DNA of 64,000 nucleotides from Chryseosolibacter indicum (GTDB lineage: Bacteria > Bacteroidota > Bacteroidia > Cytophagales > Cyclobacteriaceae). Below, piece by piece: positions 1-8,582 of the stretch. Made by a program: the position numbers and the translations under genes. Under the pieces are notes generated by a model. That model had not been told where the DNA came from. It saw only the letters and a list, made by a program, of their open reading frames with translations, and did no database searches. Position 1 is the stretch's first letter, and every line of letters starts with the position of its first letter. The stretch lies in assembly GCF_018598585.1 (NCBI RefSeq), contig NZ_JAHESD010000003.1:1-64000 (forward strand), written 5' to 3'.

Positions 1-557
1 TCTCCTTTCAGTGCACGGGTTAGGTTTTCTGCCTCACGCGTCATTTGCAGGTTTAGCTTCTGTAGGTTTTCGAGCTGTTCTCTTAAAGCTGAATTCCTGG
101 TAAGGTTATCTTTATGCGTTTCTTCGACACGCTTTTCAAAATCCTGAATTTTTTCGCCCAATGGCTTAAGAAGATCAAAAATATTAGACTTGTTCTGCTC
201 GGTAAACTTCTTGCTCTTCTCTTCGAAAATTTCGTTGGCAAGGTTTTTAAACTGCAAGGTGAACTTATCCTGGATAGACTCAAGTTCTTTCTTCTGGTCC
301 TGTAACTTCTCCTGTAAATTCCTGTAATCTGCTTCTGCGGCAGCGAGCTCGCCATTAAGCTTTAATACTTTTGAATGCTCATTCTCAAGTTGAATTTTAA
401 ATTCTGCTATTTGTTGCTGAAGTGTCTTGTTTTTCTCCTGTTCTACAAGTATGGCAGCTATTGAGTTCTGATTAGAGACAGAAAATTTAGATCTAGCAAT
501 AATCCATCCCGAAAGTCCTCCGATAAGAGTACCTGCAACCAATAAGATAATTTCCAT
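1..557 (-). CDS. rmuC: RmuC-family DNA recombination protein (N-terminal part, cut by window edge)
   Basis: I translated the minus strand from the ATG at 557; the frame stays open to the window edge (185 codons). The product begins with a hydrophobic segment (residues 2-20, single N-terminal membrane anchor), followed by a long Glu/Lys/Gln-rich coiled coil and then the start of the conserved region (FKNLANEIFEEKSKKF, followed by LLKPLGEKIQDFEKRVEE). This is the RmuC architecture: anchor, coiled coil, then a nuclease-like core, which here lies outside the window. RmuC limits inversions and rearrangements between short repeats; its biochemistry is poorly defined. A Bacteroidota -7 element (TACCTTTG, 562-569) sits only 4 nt before this ATG, which supports the start and suggests leaderless mRNA. 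Confidence 0.88.
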   Translation of the reverse strand, partial: MEIILLVAGTLIGGLSGWIIARSKFSVSNQNSIAAILVEQEKNKTLQQQIAEFKIQLENEHSKVLKLNGELAAAEADYRNLQEKLQDQKKELESIQDKFTLQFKNLANEIFEEKSKKFTEQNKSNIFDLLKPLGEKIQDFEKRVEETHKDNLTRNSALREQLENLQKLNLQMTREAENLTRALKG

Positions 558-561
558 GTGG

Positions 562-592
562 CAAAGGTATCCATGCAACTACTTACTGCCAA
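562..592 (-). promoter_or_regulatory. Bacteroidota-type promoter of rmuC, leaderless geometry
   Basis: On the minus strand TTG (592-590), a 20-bp spacer and TACCTTTG (569-562) match the Bacteroidota TTG-N19..21-TAnnTTTG promoter. Only four bases separate the TTTG from the rmuC ATG, so transcription should start at or next to the start codon. Confidence 0.65.
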
Positions 593-730
593 TTGTTTCC
601 GTAAGTGATTATATTTTTCTTGATATTTCTGTTAAGTAAATTAAGTTCTTAAAATGATACTATGAATGTTGTAGGGTTTCAAATGCTTATTTGATAAATT
701 GCCTGTCCGAGAAAAAATTTTGGCAACTTT

Positions 731-1969
731 ATGGTAGAAATGATCAATTCAAGCAAAGAGGCGATAGAACTTGAGGAAAGATATGGTGCGCACAACTACC
801 ACCCACTTCCTGTTGTGTTAACGAAGGGAGAGGGTGTTTATGTTTGGGATGTAGAGGGTAAACGCTACTATGATTTTCTTTCTGCCTACAGTGCAGTAAA
901 CCAGGGCCATTGCCACCCACGTATCATTAGCGCATTGATTGATCAGGCGAAAGAGCTTACGCTTACTTCTCGAGCTTTCTATAATGACAAGTTAGGTATA
1001 GCTGAAAAATATATTTGCGATACTTTCGGATACCAGAAAGCACTTTTCATGAATAGTGGTGCAGAAGCCAATGAAACTGCTATTAAGCTCGCCAGAAAAT
1101 GGGGATACAGGAGAAAAGGAATAAAAGAGAATAAAGCAGTAATTGTAGTAGCGCAGCGCAATTTTCATGGACGCACAACAACAATTATATCCGCTTCTAC
1201 TGATAGTGCCGCCCGGAAGGACTTTGGTCCTTTTATGCCGGGTTTTGATATTATTAATTATGATGATCTTACTGCCCTTGAAAAAGCATTGTCAAATCCG
1301 GATGTGTGTGGTTTATGGATAGAACCAATTCAAGGAGAGGCAGGAGTTTATGTGCCGCAGCAGGGGTACCTGAAAGCTGCGGAAAAGCTTTGTCGCAAGC
1401 ATAACGTCCTTTTAATGATGGACGAAATTCAGACAGGGCTGGCGCGCACGGGTAAGATGCTTGCATGTGATCATGAAAACGTAAGACCTGATTTGCTCAT
1501 TCTTGGGAAAGCCCTTTCAGGAGGAACAATGCCTGTTTCCTGTGTACTTGCCGACGATGTGATCATGTTATTATTAAAGCCAGGCGAACATGGTTCTACC
1601 TTTGGGGGTAATCCGCTCGCGGCTGCAGTATGCATTGAATCTTTACAGGTAATTAAAGATGAGAATCTTGCGGAAAATGCACATAAGCTTGGCGTGGTGC
1701 TTCGTGAGCGTTTACAGAAACTTGCTGAAAAGACAAATCTGATATCGAAAGTGCGAGGCAAGGGTTTGCTGAATGCAATTGTTATTAATGATACCCCCGA
1801 AAGTGAAACAGCCTGGAACCTTTGTCTTGGTTTTGCGAAGGAAGGTCTGCTTGCAAAACCTACGCATGGTAATATAATAAGGTTAGCGCCTCCGCTCGTT
1901 ATTACAGAAGAACAGATTCACGAATGTGCTGATATAATAGAGAAGTGTATACTAGACTTAAAGAAGTAA
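731..1969 (+). CDS. rocD: Ornithine--oxo-acid transaminase
   Basis: PLP-dependent class III aminotransferase of 412 residues, the usual length for ornithine aminotransferase. It converts ornithine and 2-oxoglutarate to glutamate semialdehyde (pyrroline-5-carboxylate) and glutamate, linking arginine breakdown to proline and glutamate. Diagnostic features are the N-terminal [15 protein letters not shown] segment, the cofactor loop [16 protein letters not shown], the [14 protein letters not shown] block with the PLP-contacting Asp, and the Schiff-base lysine in LGKALSGG (Lys260). Two in-frame ATGs (731 and 740) could start it; neither has a Shine-Dalgarno site, as is normal here. It is monocistronic, divergent from rmuC, and ends in a strong hairpin shared with gldH. 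Confidence 0.93.
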   Translation: MVEMINSSKEAIELEERYGAHNYHPLPVVLTKGEGVYVWDVEGKRYYDFLSAYSAVNQGHCHPRIISALIDQAKELTLTSRAFYNDKLGIAEKYICDTFGYQKALFMNSGAEANETAIKLARKWGYRRKGIKENKAVIVVAQRNFHGRTTTIISASTDSAARKDFGPFMPGFDIINYDDLTALEKALSNPDVCGLWIEPIQGEAGVYVPQQGYLKAAEKLCRKHNVLLMMDEIQTGLARTGKMLACDHENVRPDLLILGKALSGGTMPVSCVLADDVIMLLLKPGEHGSTFGGNPLAAAVCIESLQVIKDENLAENAHKLGVVLRERLQKLAEKTNLISKVRGKGLLNAIVINDTPESETAWNLCLGFAKEGLLAKPTHGNIIRLAPPLVITEEQIHECADIIEKCILDLKK

Positions 1970-1993
1970 TAGGTGTTTAACTTTACCTGCTAT

Positions 1994-2030
1994 AAATGAA
2001 AAATGAGCACCACGTGCTCATTTTTCATTT
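1994..2030. terminator. Bidirectional terminator between rocD and gldH
   Basis: A perfect 17-bp stem (1994-2010 with 2014-2030) around a CAC loop, flanked by A-rich and T-rich arms, so it can terminate both convergent genes. Its right arm contains the last codons and stop of gldH (stop at 2018-2020). Confidence 0.85.
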
Positions 2031-2494
2031 AGTACTTTCTCTATTCTTACGCCCGCAGCTAATATCCCTTGTAGAGAATCCGTTCGCATAAATTGCTCAA
2101 GTCTTAGCCTGTATTTTCCTGTATAAGGAAACTGGTAGTTGTTAATCATCGGAACACGATGATCATAAATATCTCCTAATCCGCTGGTACCTTCTGGCTT
2201 TCCGGTTTTTGGGTCAAATAGCGTATGTTCTATAAGTTTTTTATTGAGAACGTTGCCGGTAGAATCTTCAAGGTAATATGTTATAAACAACCTGGAGAAG
2301 GGATATGATACGCTGTTCCTGATATTACCATAAATGTTATAAGGAACGTTTTCTTTGATTTCGAACTCGAAAGATGGCTTTACGGCTGTAGGCCATAAGC
2401 CGTTATCGAAGTCTTCATTCTTATCATAAACTCTGTTTTTGTCACAGCTCGCCAACAAAGTAACTGTGAAGAGGGTAATCAGTATCGTTCTCAT
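2018..2494 (-). CDS. gldH: Gliding motility lipoprotein GldH
   Basis: 158-residue lipoprotein with an N-terminal signal and lipobox LLASC (Cys17 as lipidation site). The body, with FDNGLWP near the N-terminus, matches the GldH family of Bacteroidota. GldH is one of the Gld lipoproteins linked to gliding and to the type IX secretion apparatus; its precise role is not established. Its ATG overlaps the ricT stop by 4 nt (ATGA), indicating translational coupling within purD-ricT-gldH. Its last codons lie inside the bidirectional terminator. The porU/porV genes elsewhere in the window fit a T9SS-bearing organism. Confidence 0.85.
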   Translation of the reverse strand: MRTILITLFTVTLLASCDKNRVYDKNEDFDNGLWPTAVKPSFEFEIKENVPYNIYGNIRNSVSYPFSRLFITYYLEDSTGNVLNKKLIEHTLFDPKTGKPEGTSGLGDIYDHRVPMINNYQFPYTGKYRLRLEQFMRTDSLQGILAAGVRIEKVLNEK

Positions 2495-3651
2495 TCCTGG
2501 CTTTGTGGTTTATTTGAATTTGGATGAGGCCCATTTCCACCACCTTTTTTCTTCTTCTTTTTCTTCTTCTTCGATTTATTTTTGAACTTCTGATCCATTT
2601 TCATCAGGTCGCTGTTCAGTGCCTCAACAGGTGCTTTTTCTTCTGATTCGTCTTTATCAAGGCTTGCTGGCTTTTTGCCTTCCTGGTTCATTCGAAGAAT
2701 AGCATTAACCCTTTGAATATTTAATGGATGCCATGTATTTTCTTCTCCGTAACCAAACCACATTATCTTACGGAAGATGTCCGTCTTTTGAAGTACGGCG
2801 TCGCCCTTTTCCGTAAGTAATGGTCCTTCTACTTTTGGAATATCTTCAAGTGCTTCAATATAAGTTTCAAGCTCATAGTTGAGACAACATTTTAAGCGGC
2901 CGCACTGGCCGGAAAGTTTGCTGGGATTTAAAGAGAGATTCTGGTAGCGGGCAGCACTTGTGGCTACGTTTTTAAATTCAGTTAACCATGTAGAACAACA
3001 AAGCTCACGACCACAAACTCCTATACCACCCAATCTGCCTGCTTCCTGTCTTAAGCTTATCTGGCGCATTTCTACACGAATCTTAAACTCCCCTGCCAAT
3101 AGCTTAATCAGTTCGCGGAAGTCAACACGATCATCAGCAGAATAATAAAAAGTTGCTTTTGTATTGTCGGCCTGGTATTCAATATCCGACAGCTTCATGT
3201 CAAGCTTAAGATCTCTTATGATTTCGCGGGTACGATATAAAGTCGGTAGTTCACGTTTCTTTACTTCTTCGTACTTCTCAAGATCTTTCTGGTGGGCTAT
3301 TCTGTAAATCTTTTTGATTTCTTCATTATCCGTGATCTTTTTCTTCTGCATCTGCAGTCTCACGAGTTCACCTTGTAATGATACGTGACCAAGATGGTGA
3401 CCGTTGGGTACTTCAACAATTACGGCATCGCCGGTTGTTAGATTAAGACCTTCAGTGTTTCTGTAAAAATCCTTCCTTCCGTTCTTAAAACGGACTTCAA
3501 CGATCTTAAATTTATCTGTAGCTGGCATGTCCATATTAGAAAGCCAGTCGAAAACATTCATTTTATTGCAACCACCCGTGCTGCAGGCACCGTTATTATT
3601 ACAGCCTGCTACTTTTCCGTTCTTAGTGGTGGTGCCACATGCGCATCCCAT
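2491..3651 (-). CDS. ricT: PSP1-domain protein RicT (YaaT family)
   Basis: 386 residues with the PSP1 C-terminal domain typical of RicT/YaaT. In Bacillus the RicA-RicF-RicT complex carries Fe-S clusters and modulates RNase Y-dependent mRNA maturation. RicA and RicF are not in this window, so the role here is inferred from family. The core Cys pattern is visible in GRELCCSTWL and GQCGRLKCCLNYE. Two unusual ends are present: a Cys/Gly/Asn-rich N-terminus (about residues 1-30, seven Cys) and a C-terminal tail with nine consecutive lysines followed by Gly/Asn/Pro. It abuts purD (which ends at 3652) and overlaps gldH by 4 nt, so the three are probably cotranscribed. Confidence 0.82.
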   Translation of the reverse strand: MGCACGTTTKNGKVAGCNNNGACSTGGCNKMNVFDWLSNMDMPATDKFKIVEVRFKNGRKDFYRNTEGLNLTTGDAVIVEVPNGHHLGHVSLQGELVRLQMQKKKITDNEEIKKIYRIAHQKDLEKYEEVKKRELPTLYRTREIIRDLKLDMKLSDIEYQADNTKATFYYSADDRVDFRELIKLLAGEFKIRVEMRQISLRQEAGRLGGIGVCGRELCCSTWLTEFKNVATSAARYQNLSLNPSKLSGQCGRLKCCLNYELETYIEALEDIPKVEGPLLTEKGDAVLQKTDIFRKIMWFGYGEENTWHPLNIQRVNAILRMNQEGKKPASLDKDESEEKAPVEALNSDLMKMDQKFKNKSKKKKKKKKKGGGNGPHPNSNKPQSQE

Positions 3652-4941
3652 TTATGTATTTTTATAGTTCATTAAATCAATTCCTATGTCTTTGCGGAAA
3701 TACATGCCGTCCCATTGAATCTGTGAAGCTCTTTCGTAAGCAGCTATACGTGCCTCTTCAAGCGACTTCCCTCTTCCTGTAATAGCTAATACTCTCCCGC
3801 CATCCGTTACTACACTTTCTGATACCTGTTTCGTTCCTGCATGAAATACTAATGTCTCACTTTTATTACCAAGTCCGTGAATTGCCTTCCCTTTCGAATA
3901 GTCGCCTGGGTAACCTCCGCTTACAAGTACTACAGTTACAGCGTATTGAGAATCAATTTCAATCTTCTGAGATTTTAACTCCCCTTTTGCTGTTGCTAAA
4001 AGCAATTCTACCAAGTCATTTTTTATTCTCGGCATTACAGCCTCTGTTTCGGGGTCACCCATCCGTGCATTGTATTCAATCACAAAAGGTTCTCCGCCAA
4101 CATTCATTAGTCCTACGAATATAAAACCTTTATAATCAATTGCCTCACGATTTAAACCTTCAATAGTAGGTTTTACTACCCGGTCCTCTACTTTTTTCAT
4201 AAAGTCACCGGAGGCGAATACAACAGGTGACACAGCACCCATTCCGCCAGTATTAGGGCCGGTGTCGCCTTCTCCTATACGTTTGTAATCTTTTGCTTCG
4301 GGCAGGATTACATAGTCTTTACCATCAGTAAGCACGAAAACAGAAAGCTCGATGCCGTCGAGAAATTCTTCAATTAATACTTTGCTGCTTGCTGCGCCAA
4401 ACTTCTTATCCAACAGCATTTCTTCAATTACTGCCTTTGCCTCTGTTTGGTTCGCGCTTATAACAACCCCTTTTCCTGCCGCAAGGCCGTCGGCCTTTAA
4501 AACGATAGGGGGCTTACAGGTTTTGATATATTCAAATGCAGCCTCAATGTTTTCCGCTGTAAAAGTGGATGCCTTTGCAGTAGGAATTCCGTTACGGAGC
4601 ATAAACTGCTTCGAGAAATCTTTACTGCCCTCCAGCTGGGCGCCGGTTTTGCCAGGGCCTACAATCAGGATGTTCTTTAGCGATTGGTCGTTCTGAAAAT
4701 AATCGCGAATGCCATTGACCAGCGGCGCCTCAGGACCCACAATCAATAACTTAATGTCATTATCCTTGCAAAACGATCCTAGCTTCTGAAAGTCATCCAT
4801 TGCTATAGATACATTTTGGGCAATAAGTGCGGTACCGGCATTTCCTGGTGCAACAAACAATTTGTGGCATAGCGGGCTCTTTTTAAGTTTCCAGGTTAGT
4901 GCATGTTCGCGGCCTCCATTGCCGATTAAGAGGATATTCAT
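3652..4941 (-). CDS. purD: Phosphoribosylamine--glycine ligase (GAR synthetase)
   Basis: ATP-grasp enzyme of 429 residues, normal length for PurD. It joins glycine to 5-phosphoribosylamine, the second step of purine synthesis. Visible features are the N-terminal MNILLIGNGGREHALTWKL, the ATP-grasp segment KADGLAAGKGVVI, and the metal/nucleotide block GEGDTGPNTGGMGAVSP followed by EYNARMGDPE. It is the first gene of a leftward transcript with ricT and gldH. A TATCTTTG -7 element at 5059-5066 would leave a leader of about 110 nt. Confidence 0.95.
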   Translation of the reverse strand: MNILLIGNGGREHALTWKLKKSPLCHKLFVAPGNAGTALIAQNVSIAMDDFQKLGSFCKDNDIKLLIVGPEAPLVNGIRDYFQNDQSLKNILIVGPGKTGAQLEGSKDFSKQFMLRNGIPTAKASTFTAENIEAAFEYIKTCKPPIVLKADGLAAGKGVVISANQTEAKAVIEEMLLDKKFGAASSKVLIEEFLDGIELSVFVLTDGKDYVILPEAKDYKRIGEGDTGPNTGGMGAVSPVVFASGDFMKKVEDRVVKPTIEGLNREAIDYKGFIFVGLMNVGGEPFVIEYNARMGDPETEAVMPRIKNDLVELLLATAKGELKSQKIEIDSQYAVTVVLVSGGYPGDYSKGKAIHGLGNKSETLVFHAGTKQVSESVVTDGGRVLAITGRGKSLEEARIAAYERASQIQWDGMYFRKDIGIDLMNYKNT

Positions 4942-5058
4942 GTGGTAAAATGAGTTTTTTATGTTTTTGACTCTGCAAATGAGCTGGCTATAGCTGTTTA
5001 TCCCGCTTGTCGTGAGCTGTTAATACTCATTTAGCATAAGTCAGTATAAGTTGAACCC

Positions 5059-5066
5059 CAAAGATA
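5059..5066 (-). promoter_or_regulatory. Putative -7 promoter element of purD
   Basis: TATCTTTG on the minus strand matches the Bacteroidota TAnnTTTG -7 box. No clear TTG/TTTG -33 element is found at the usual spacing, so the call is tentative. It implies a purD leader of roughly 110 nt. Confidence 0.4.
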
Positions 5067-5133
5067 ACCGCGATTTTGATCTGTGAAAATAACATGTAGG
5101 GTTTGGGGGTAATTAAAGGCTGGCAGAAACACA

Positions 5134-5163
5134 GAAGGAGCCAGATTTGATTCTGACCCCTTC
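5134..5163 (-). terminator. Possible recQ terminator hairpin
   Basis: Stem of 12 pairs (5134-5145 with 5152-5163) with two wobble pairs and a 6-nt loop, just downstream of the recQ stop. On the minus strand it is followed by a weakly T-rich stretch only. Confidence 0.4.
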
Positions 5164-5185
5164 CTGTTTTAAGGTTAATAATCCT

Positions 5186-7378
5186 TTAATTGGCGTATTC
5201 CGATAAGAATTTAATCCGCATTAGGCGTATCTCTTCTTCTGAATAATCAGCGATTGATTCATCATTAAGGGCAGCTTCAAGGCTATCTGTTTCGGCTCCC
5301 ATGAAGTAATCGTGAATATCATCCTGTTTGCTGCTGTCCATAATCTGATCGATATAGTAGTTCAGATTAAGCTTAGTACCAGAGTAGCAGATGTTTTCTA
5401 TCTCCGTCAGCAATTCTTCAAATGTAAGCTTGGTAGATTCTGCAATTTCCTCAAGATCTACTTTTCTGTCTATCGCCTGGATGATTGTGATCTTCGTCTT
5501 CGATTTGTTAACCGACGACTTTACTATCACTTCACTTGCAGTCTCAATATCATTCTCATCAACATACTTCTTGATTAAATCAAGGAAGTCTTTGCCGAAC
5601 TTATTTACCTTACCCATACCGACGCCATTCACCTGCGCCATTTCTTCTTTGCTGGTAGGGTAGGTGGTTGCCATCTCCTCTAAAGAAGGATCCTGGAAGA
5701 TTACATACGGAGGAAGATCTTTTTCCTTTGCAATTTTCTTGCGCAGGTTCTTCAGCATTTCAAAAAGCTTAACATCATAAGCCTTCGTATTGGTATGTGC
5801 TTTTTCAATTGACTCTTCTTCTTCGTCTATCTCTGTAGTAAAGTCATGATCACGTGCCAGCTCAATAGAATAAGGGTTCTTCAGGAACTCTTCACCTTTT
5901 GCTGTTACTTTAAGAGCGCCAATGTTATCAATGTCCTTTTCGAGGAACTGATAGATGAGTGTCTGACGAATTACTGATTTCCAGAAATCAGCATCTTCAT
6001 TGCTTCCTTTGCCAAAAACTTCAAGGCCAAAGTGACTGTAGCTTTTAACATACTCGTCTTCGACTCCGCGGATGACATGCACAAGGTGGTTTAACCCAAA
6101 GCGTTCATTGGTCTGTTTAGTAGCTTGTATAGCCAGTTGTACGTACTCCATGCCTTCAAAACGCTCACGAGGGTGAACACAGTTGTCGCACATGCCGCAA
6201 TTCTCCTCTGTGTATTCTTCACCAAAGTAATGAAGTAGTTGTCTTCTTCTGCATACCGGTGACTCTGCATAGTACTCCATTTCTTGAAGAAGGATTCTTG
6301 CGTTCTCGCGTTCTTGAACAGGCTTGTCCTTATTAAATTTCTCTAGCTTGTTAAGGTCGTTATGGCTATAGAACATGAGGCAATGGCCTTCAAGTCCATC
6401 CCGTCCGCCTCTTCCTGTTTCCTGGTAATATCCTTCAAGAGACTTTGGTACATCGTAGTGAACAACAAAGCGTACATCTGGTTTGTCAATCCCCATTCCG
6501 AATGCGATTGTTGCTACAACAATGTCTACTTCTTCATTAAGGAAATCATCCTGGTTCTTCATCCGAACATCAGGATCAAGACCAGCGTGATAAGGAGCAG
6601 CTTTAAATCCATTTACATTGAGAAGCTGTGCAATCTCTTCAACCTTCTTTCTGCTTAAGCAGTAGATTATACCTGATTTACCTTTATGTTCCTTCAGGAA
6701 TTTGACGAGTTGCTTCTTTGTTTCTTTCTTAGGACGAACCTCGTAGTATAAATTCTTTCTGTTGAAGGATGAGATGAATACATCAGCTTCCTCCATCTGC
6801 AGGTTTTTCTGGATATCAAGTTGTACCTTAGGTGTAGCAGTTGCAGTGAGTGCAATTACTGGCATATCTCCAAGATTGTGAATCATGGATTTTATTCTTC
6901 TATACTCAGGACGAAAGTCGTGACCCCATTCTGAAATACAGTGTGCTTCATCTATTGCTACAAAAGAAACATTTACTTTCTTAAGGAAATCAATTGTCTC
7001 GTCTTTATTTAAAGACTCAGGAGCAACGTAAAGTAATTTTACATTGCCATTCATACAATCTTTCTTGAGCTTGGTGATCTCACCTTTGCTCAGGGTCGAG
7101 TTAAGAAACCTAGCATTGACTCCGTAAGCATTCATCTGGTCCACCTGATTTTTCATCAGGGCGATCAGGGGAGAAATTACAATGGCAAGACCTGGTTTCA
7201 TCATAGCAGGTAACTGGTAGCATAAAGACTTACCAGCGCCTGTAGGCATGATTACAAAGGTGTTTTTGCCATCGAGAAGATTACGGATGATAGTTTCCTG
7301 ATTTCCCCGGAACTGACTGTAACCGAAAATTTCTTTGAGTCTTTCTTTTAGTTTGTCTTTCTCTTCGACCAACATCAT
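5186..7378 (-). CDS. recQ: ATP-dependent DNA helicase RecQ
   Basis: 730-residue superfamily 2 helicase that unwinds DNA 3'-5' in recombination and repair. Walker A is MPTGAGKS (residues 44-51), the DEAH box is in [17 protein letters not shown], and the [10 protein letters not shown] helicase motif VI is present. The RQC zinc-binding cysteines are in [15 protein letters not shown] and ENCGMCDNC, followed by a winged-helix region and an HRDC domain ([17 protein letters not shown]). It is about 120 residues longer than E. coli RecQ. The extra C-terminal part ([18 protein letters not shown] and onward) looks like an added helical module common in Bacteroidota RecQ. The gene stands alone, divergent from kdsD. 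Confidence 0.95.
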   Translation of the reverse strand: MMLVEEKDKLKERLKEIFGYSQFRGNQETIIRNLLDGKNTFVIMPTGAGKSLCYQLPAMMKPGLAIVISPLIALMKNQVDQMNAYGVNARFLNSTLSKGEITKLKKDCMNGNVKLLYVAPESLNKDETIDFLKKVNVSFVAIDEAHCISEWGHDFRPEYRRIKSMIHNLGDMPVIALTATATPKVQLDIQKNLQMEEADVFISSFNRKNLYYEVRPKKETKKQLVKFLKEHKGKSGIIYCLSRKKVEEIAQLLNVNGFKAAPYHAGLDPDVRMKNQDDFLNEEVDIVVATIAFGMGIDKPDVRFVVHYDVPKSLEGYYQETGRGGRDGLEGHCLMFYSHNDLNKLEKFNKDKPVQERENARILLQEMEYYAESPVCRRRQLLHYFGEEYTEENCGMCDNCVHPRERFEGMEYVQLAIQATKQTNERFGLNHLVHVIRGVEDEYVKSYSHFGLEVFGKGSNEDADFWKSVIRQTLIYQFLEKDIDNIGALKVTAKGEEFLKNPYSIELARDHDFTTEIDEEEESIEKAHTNTKAYDVKLFEMLKNLRKKIAKEKDLPPYVIFQDPSLEEMATTYPTSKEEMAQVNGVGMGKVNKFGKDFLDLIKKYVDENDIETASEVIVKSSVNKSKTKITIIQAIDRKVDLEEIAESTKLTFEELLTEIENICYSGTKLNLNYYIDQIMDSSKQDDIHDYFMGAETDSLEAALNDESIADYSEEEIRLMRIKFLSEYAN

Positions 7379-7504
7379 TTCTGTTGTGTGTATAATTGTT
7401 TTCTAATCTCACGTAGAATGTCTGTGCTATTCCTGCTTTTGAAAATTTCTTGATTTAAAGTCCGATAGTCAACAGCATTCCTCCATCATAAAAACCTAAT
7501 ATTG

Positions 7505-7512
7505 TATCTTTG
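7505..7512 (+). promoter_or_regulatory. -7 promoter element overlapping the first possible kdsD start
   Basis: TATCTTTG matches TAnnTTTG. It overlaps the upstream TTG codon at 7510, so transcription would begin near 7519, downstream of that codon. This argues for the TTG at 7543 as the real start. No good -33 element was found. Confidence 0.5.
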
Positions 7513-7542
7513 TCTGTACACAAAGCTAACTTTGAAAAGGCA

Positions 7543-8511
7543 TTGAATTTACAAAAAAATATTAAAAAAATTGCACGGGCTGTTTTAATAAACGAGGCTC
7601 AGGCAATTGAGAATTTAACTCAGTTTATTGACGACGACTTCGAGCGCTGCGTGCAGGAAATATATTCTGCTAAAGGTCGTGTAGTCATAACAGGTGTTGG
7701 CAAAAGCGCCATCATAGCCAATAAAATTGTGGCCACCTTAAATTCAACTGGAACACCTTCTATTTTCATGCATGCTGCAGATGCAATACATGGAGATCTG
7801 GGCATGGTTCAAAAAGAAGACATTGTAATTTGTATCTCTAAGAGCGGTAACACTTCAGAGATCAAAGTGCTTGTCCCACTTCTCAAACGTAGAGGCGTAA
7901 AGCTTGTTGCACTTGTGAGCAATACAAATTCATATTTATCTGAGCAAGCGGATTTCGTGTTGAATGCAACGATTGCAGAAGAAGCGTGTCCTCACAATCT
8001 TGCACCTACTACAAGTACTACTGCTCATGTTGCCATGGGCGATGCTCTCGCTGTGTGCTTGCTTGAGCTACGCAATTTCTCTTCCAGTGACTTTGCTGAG
8101 TTTCATCCGGGCGGCTCCCTAGGTAAACAATTGTATCTTAAAGTTTCAGATATCTATGTACACCACCAACTTCCTGAAGTATCTCCGGATGCCCCATTAA
8201 GGGACGTTATCCTCGAAATTTCTTCAAAACGACTGGGTTGTACCTCTGTTCTAGATGGGAACAAAATTTTACTAGGAATAATTACAGACGGCGATTTAAG
8301 AAGAATGCTACAAAAGGGGGAAGACCTTAACAAAATACGCGCTTCAGAAATTATGACAACAAATCCAAAAAGCATTCAAAAGGACGAATATGCGGTAAAA
8401 GCGCTTCAGGTTATGCAACAAAACAATATCACTCAACTTGTTGTGATGGATGGGAATAAAGTAGCAGGTTTTATACATTTGCACGACTTACTGAAAGAAG
8501 GAATTATATAG
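7543..8511 (+). CDS. kdsD: Arabinose-5-phosphate isomerase, KpsF/GutQ (KdsD) family
   Basis: SIS-domain sugar-phosphate isomerase followed by two CBS domains. It interconverts ribulose-5-phosphate and arabinose-5-phosphate, the entry to Kdo for lipopolysaccharide. The SIS core runs from VVITGVGKSAIIANK to ICISKSGNTSEIK and the conserved GGSLGKQLYLKV; CBS repeats follow (GIITDGDLRRML and AGFIHLHDLLKEGII). There is no ATG before the SIS core. The frame extends to a TTG at 7510, but that codon lies inside a TATCTTTG promoter box. The TTG at 7543 gives 322 residues beginning MNLQKNIKKIARAVLINEA, close to the family norm, so I chose it. manC follows 71 bp downstream. Confidence 0.88.
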   Translation: MNLQKNIKKIARAVLINEAQAIENLTQFIDDDFERCVQEIYSAKGRVVITGVGKSAIIANKIVATLNSTGTPSIFMHAADAIHGDLGMVQKEDIVICISKSGNTSEIKVLVPLLKRRGVKLVALVSNTNSYLSEQADFVLNATIAEEACPHNLAPTTSTTAHVAMGDALAVCLLELRNFSSSDFAEFHPGGSLGKQLYLKVSDIYVHHQLPEVSPDAPLRDVILEISSKRLGCTSVLDGNKILLGIITDGDLRRMLQKGEDLNKIRASEIMTTNPKSIQKDEYAVKALQVMQQNNITQLVVMDGNKVAGFIHLHDLLKEGII

Positions 8512-8582
8512 AAATATTAAAACTTCATTATAAACATTCTGAGACTTTTATCTTTTGCAAAACGTCATACTATTAATTCGAA

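Larger units (their letters stand above)
4942..5185. other. Intergenic region between purD and recQ
   Basis: 244 bp without a credible gene. It holds the putative purD promoter and, nearer recQ, an imperfect hairpin (5134-5145 with 5152-5163, two G-T pairs) that could serve as the recQ terminator, although its T-run is weak. No riboswitch or tRNA was recognised. Confidence 0.5.

Noticed and set aside
83-355. 90-codon minus-strand ORF inside rmuC
   Set aside because: Out of frame with the clear RmuC coding frame that is open to the window edge.
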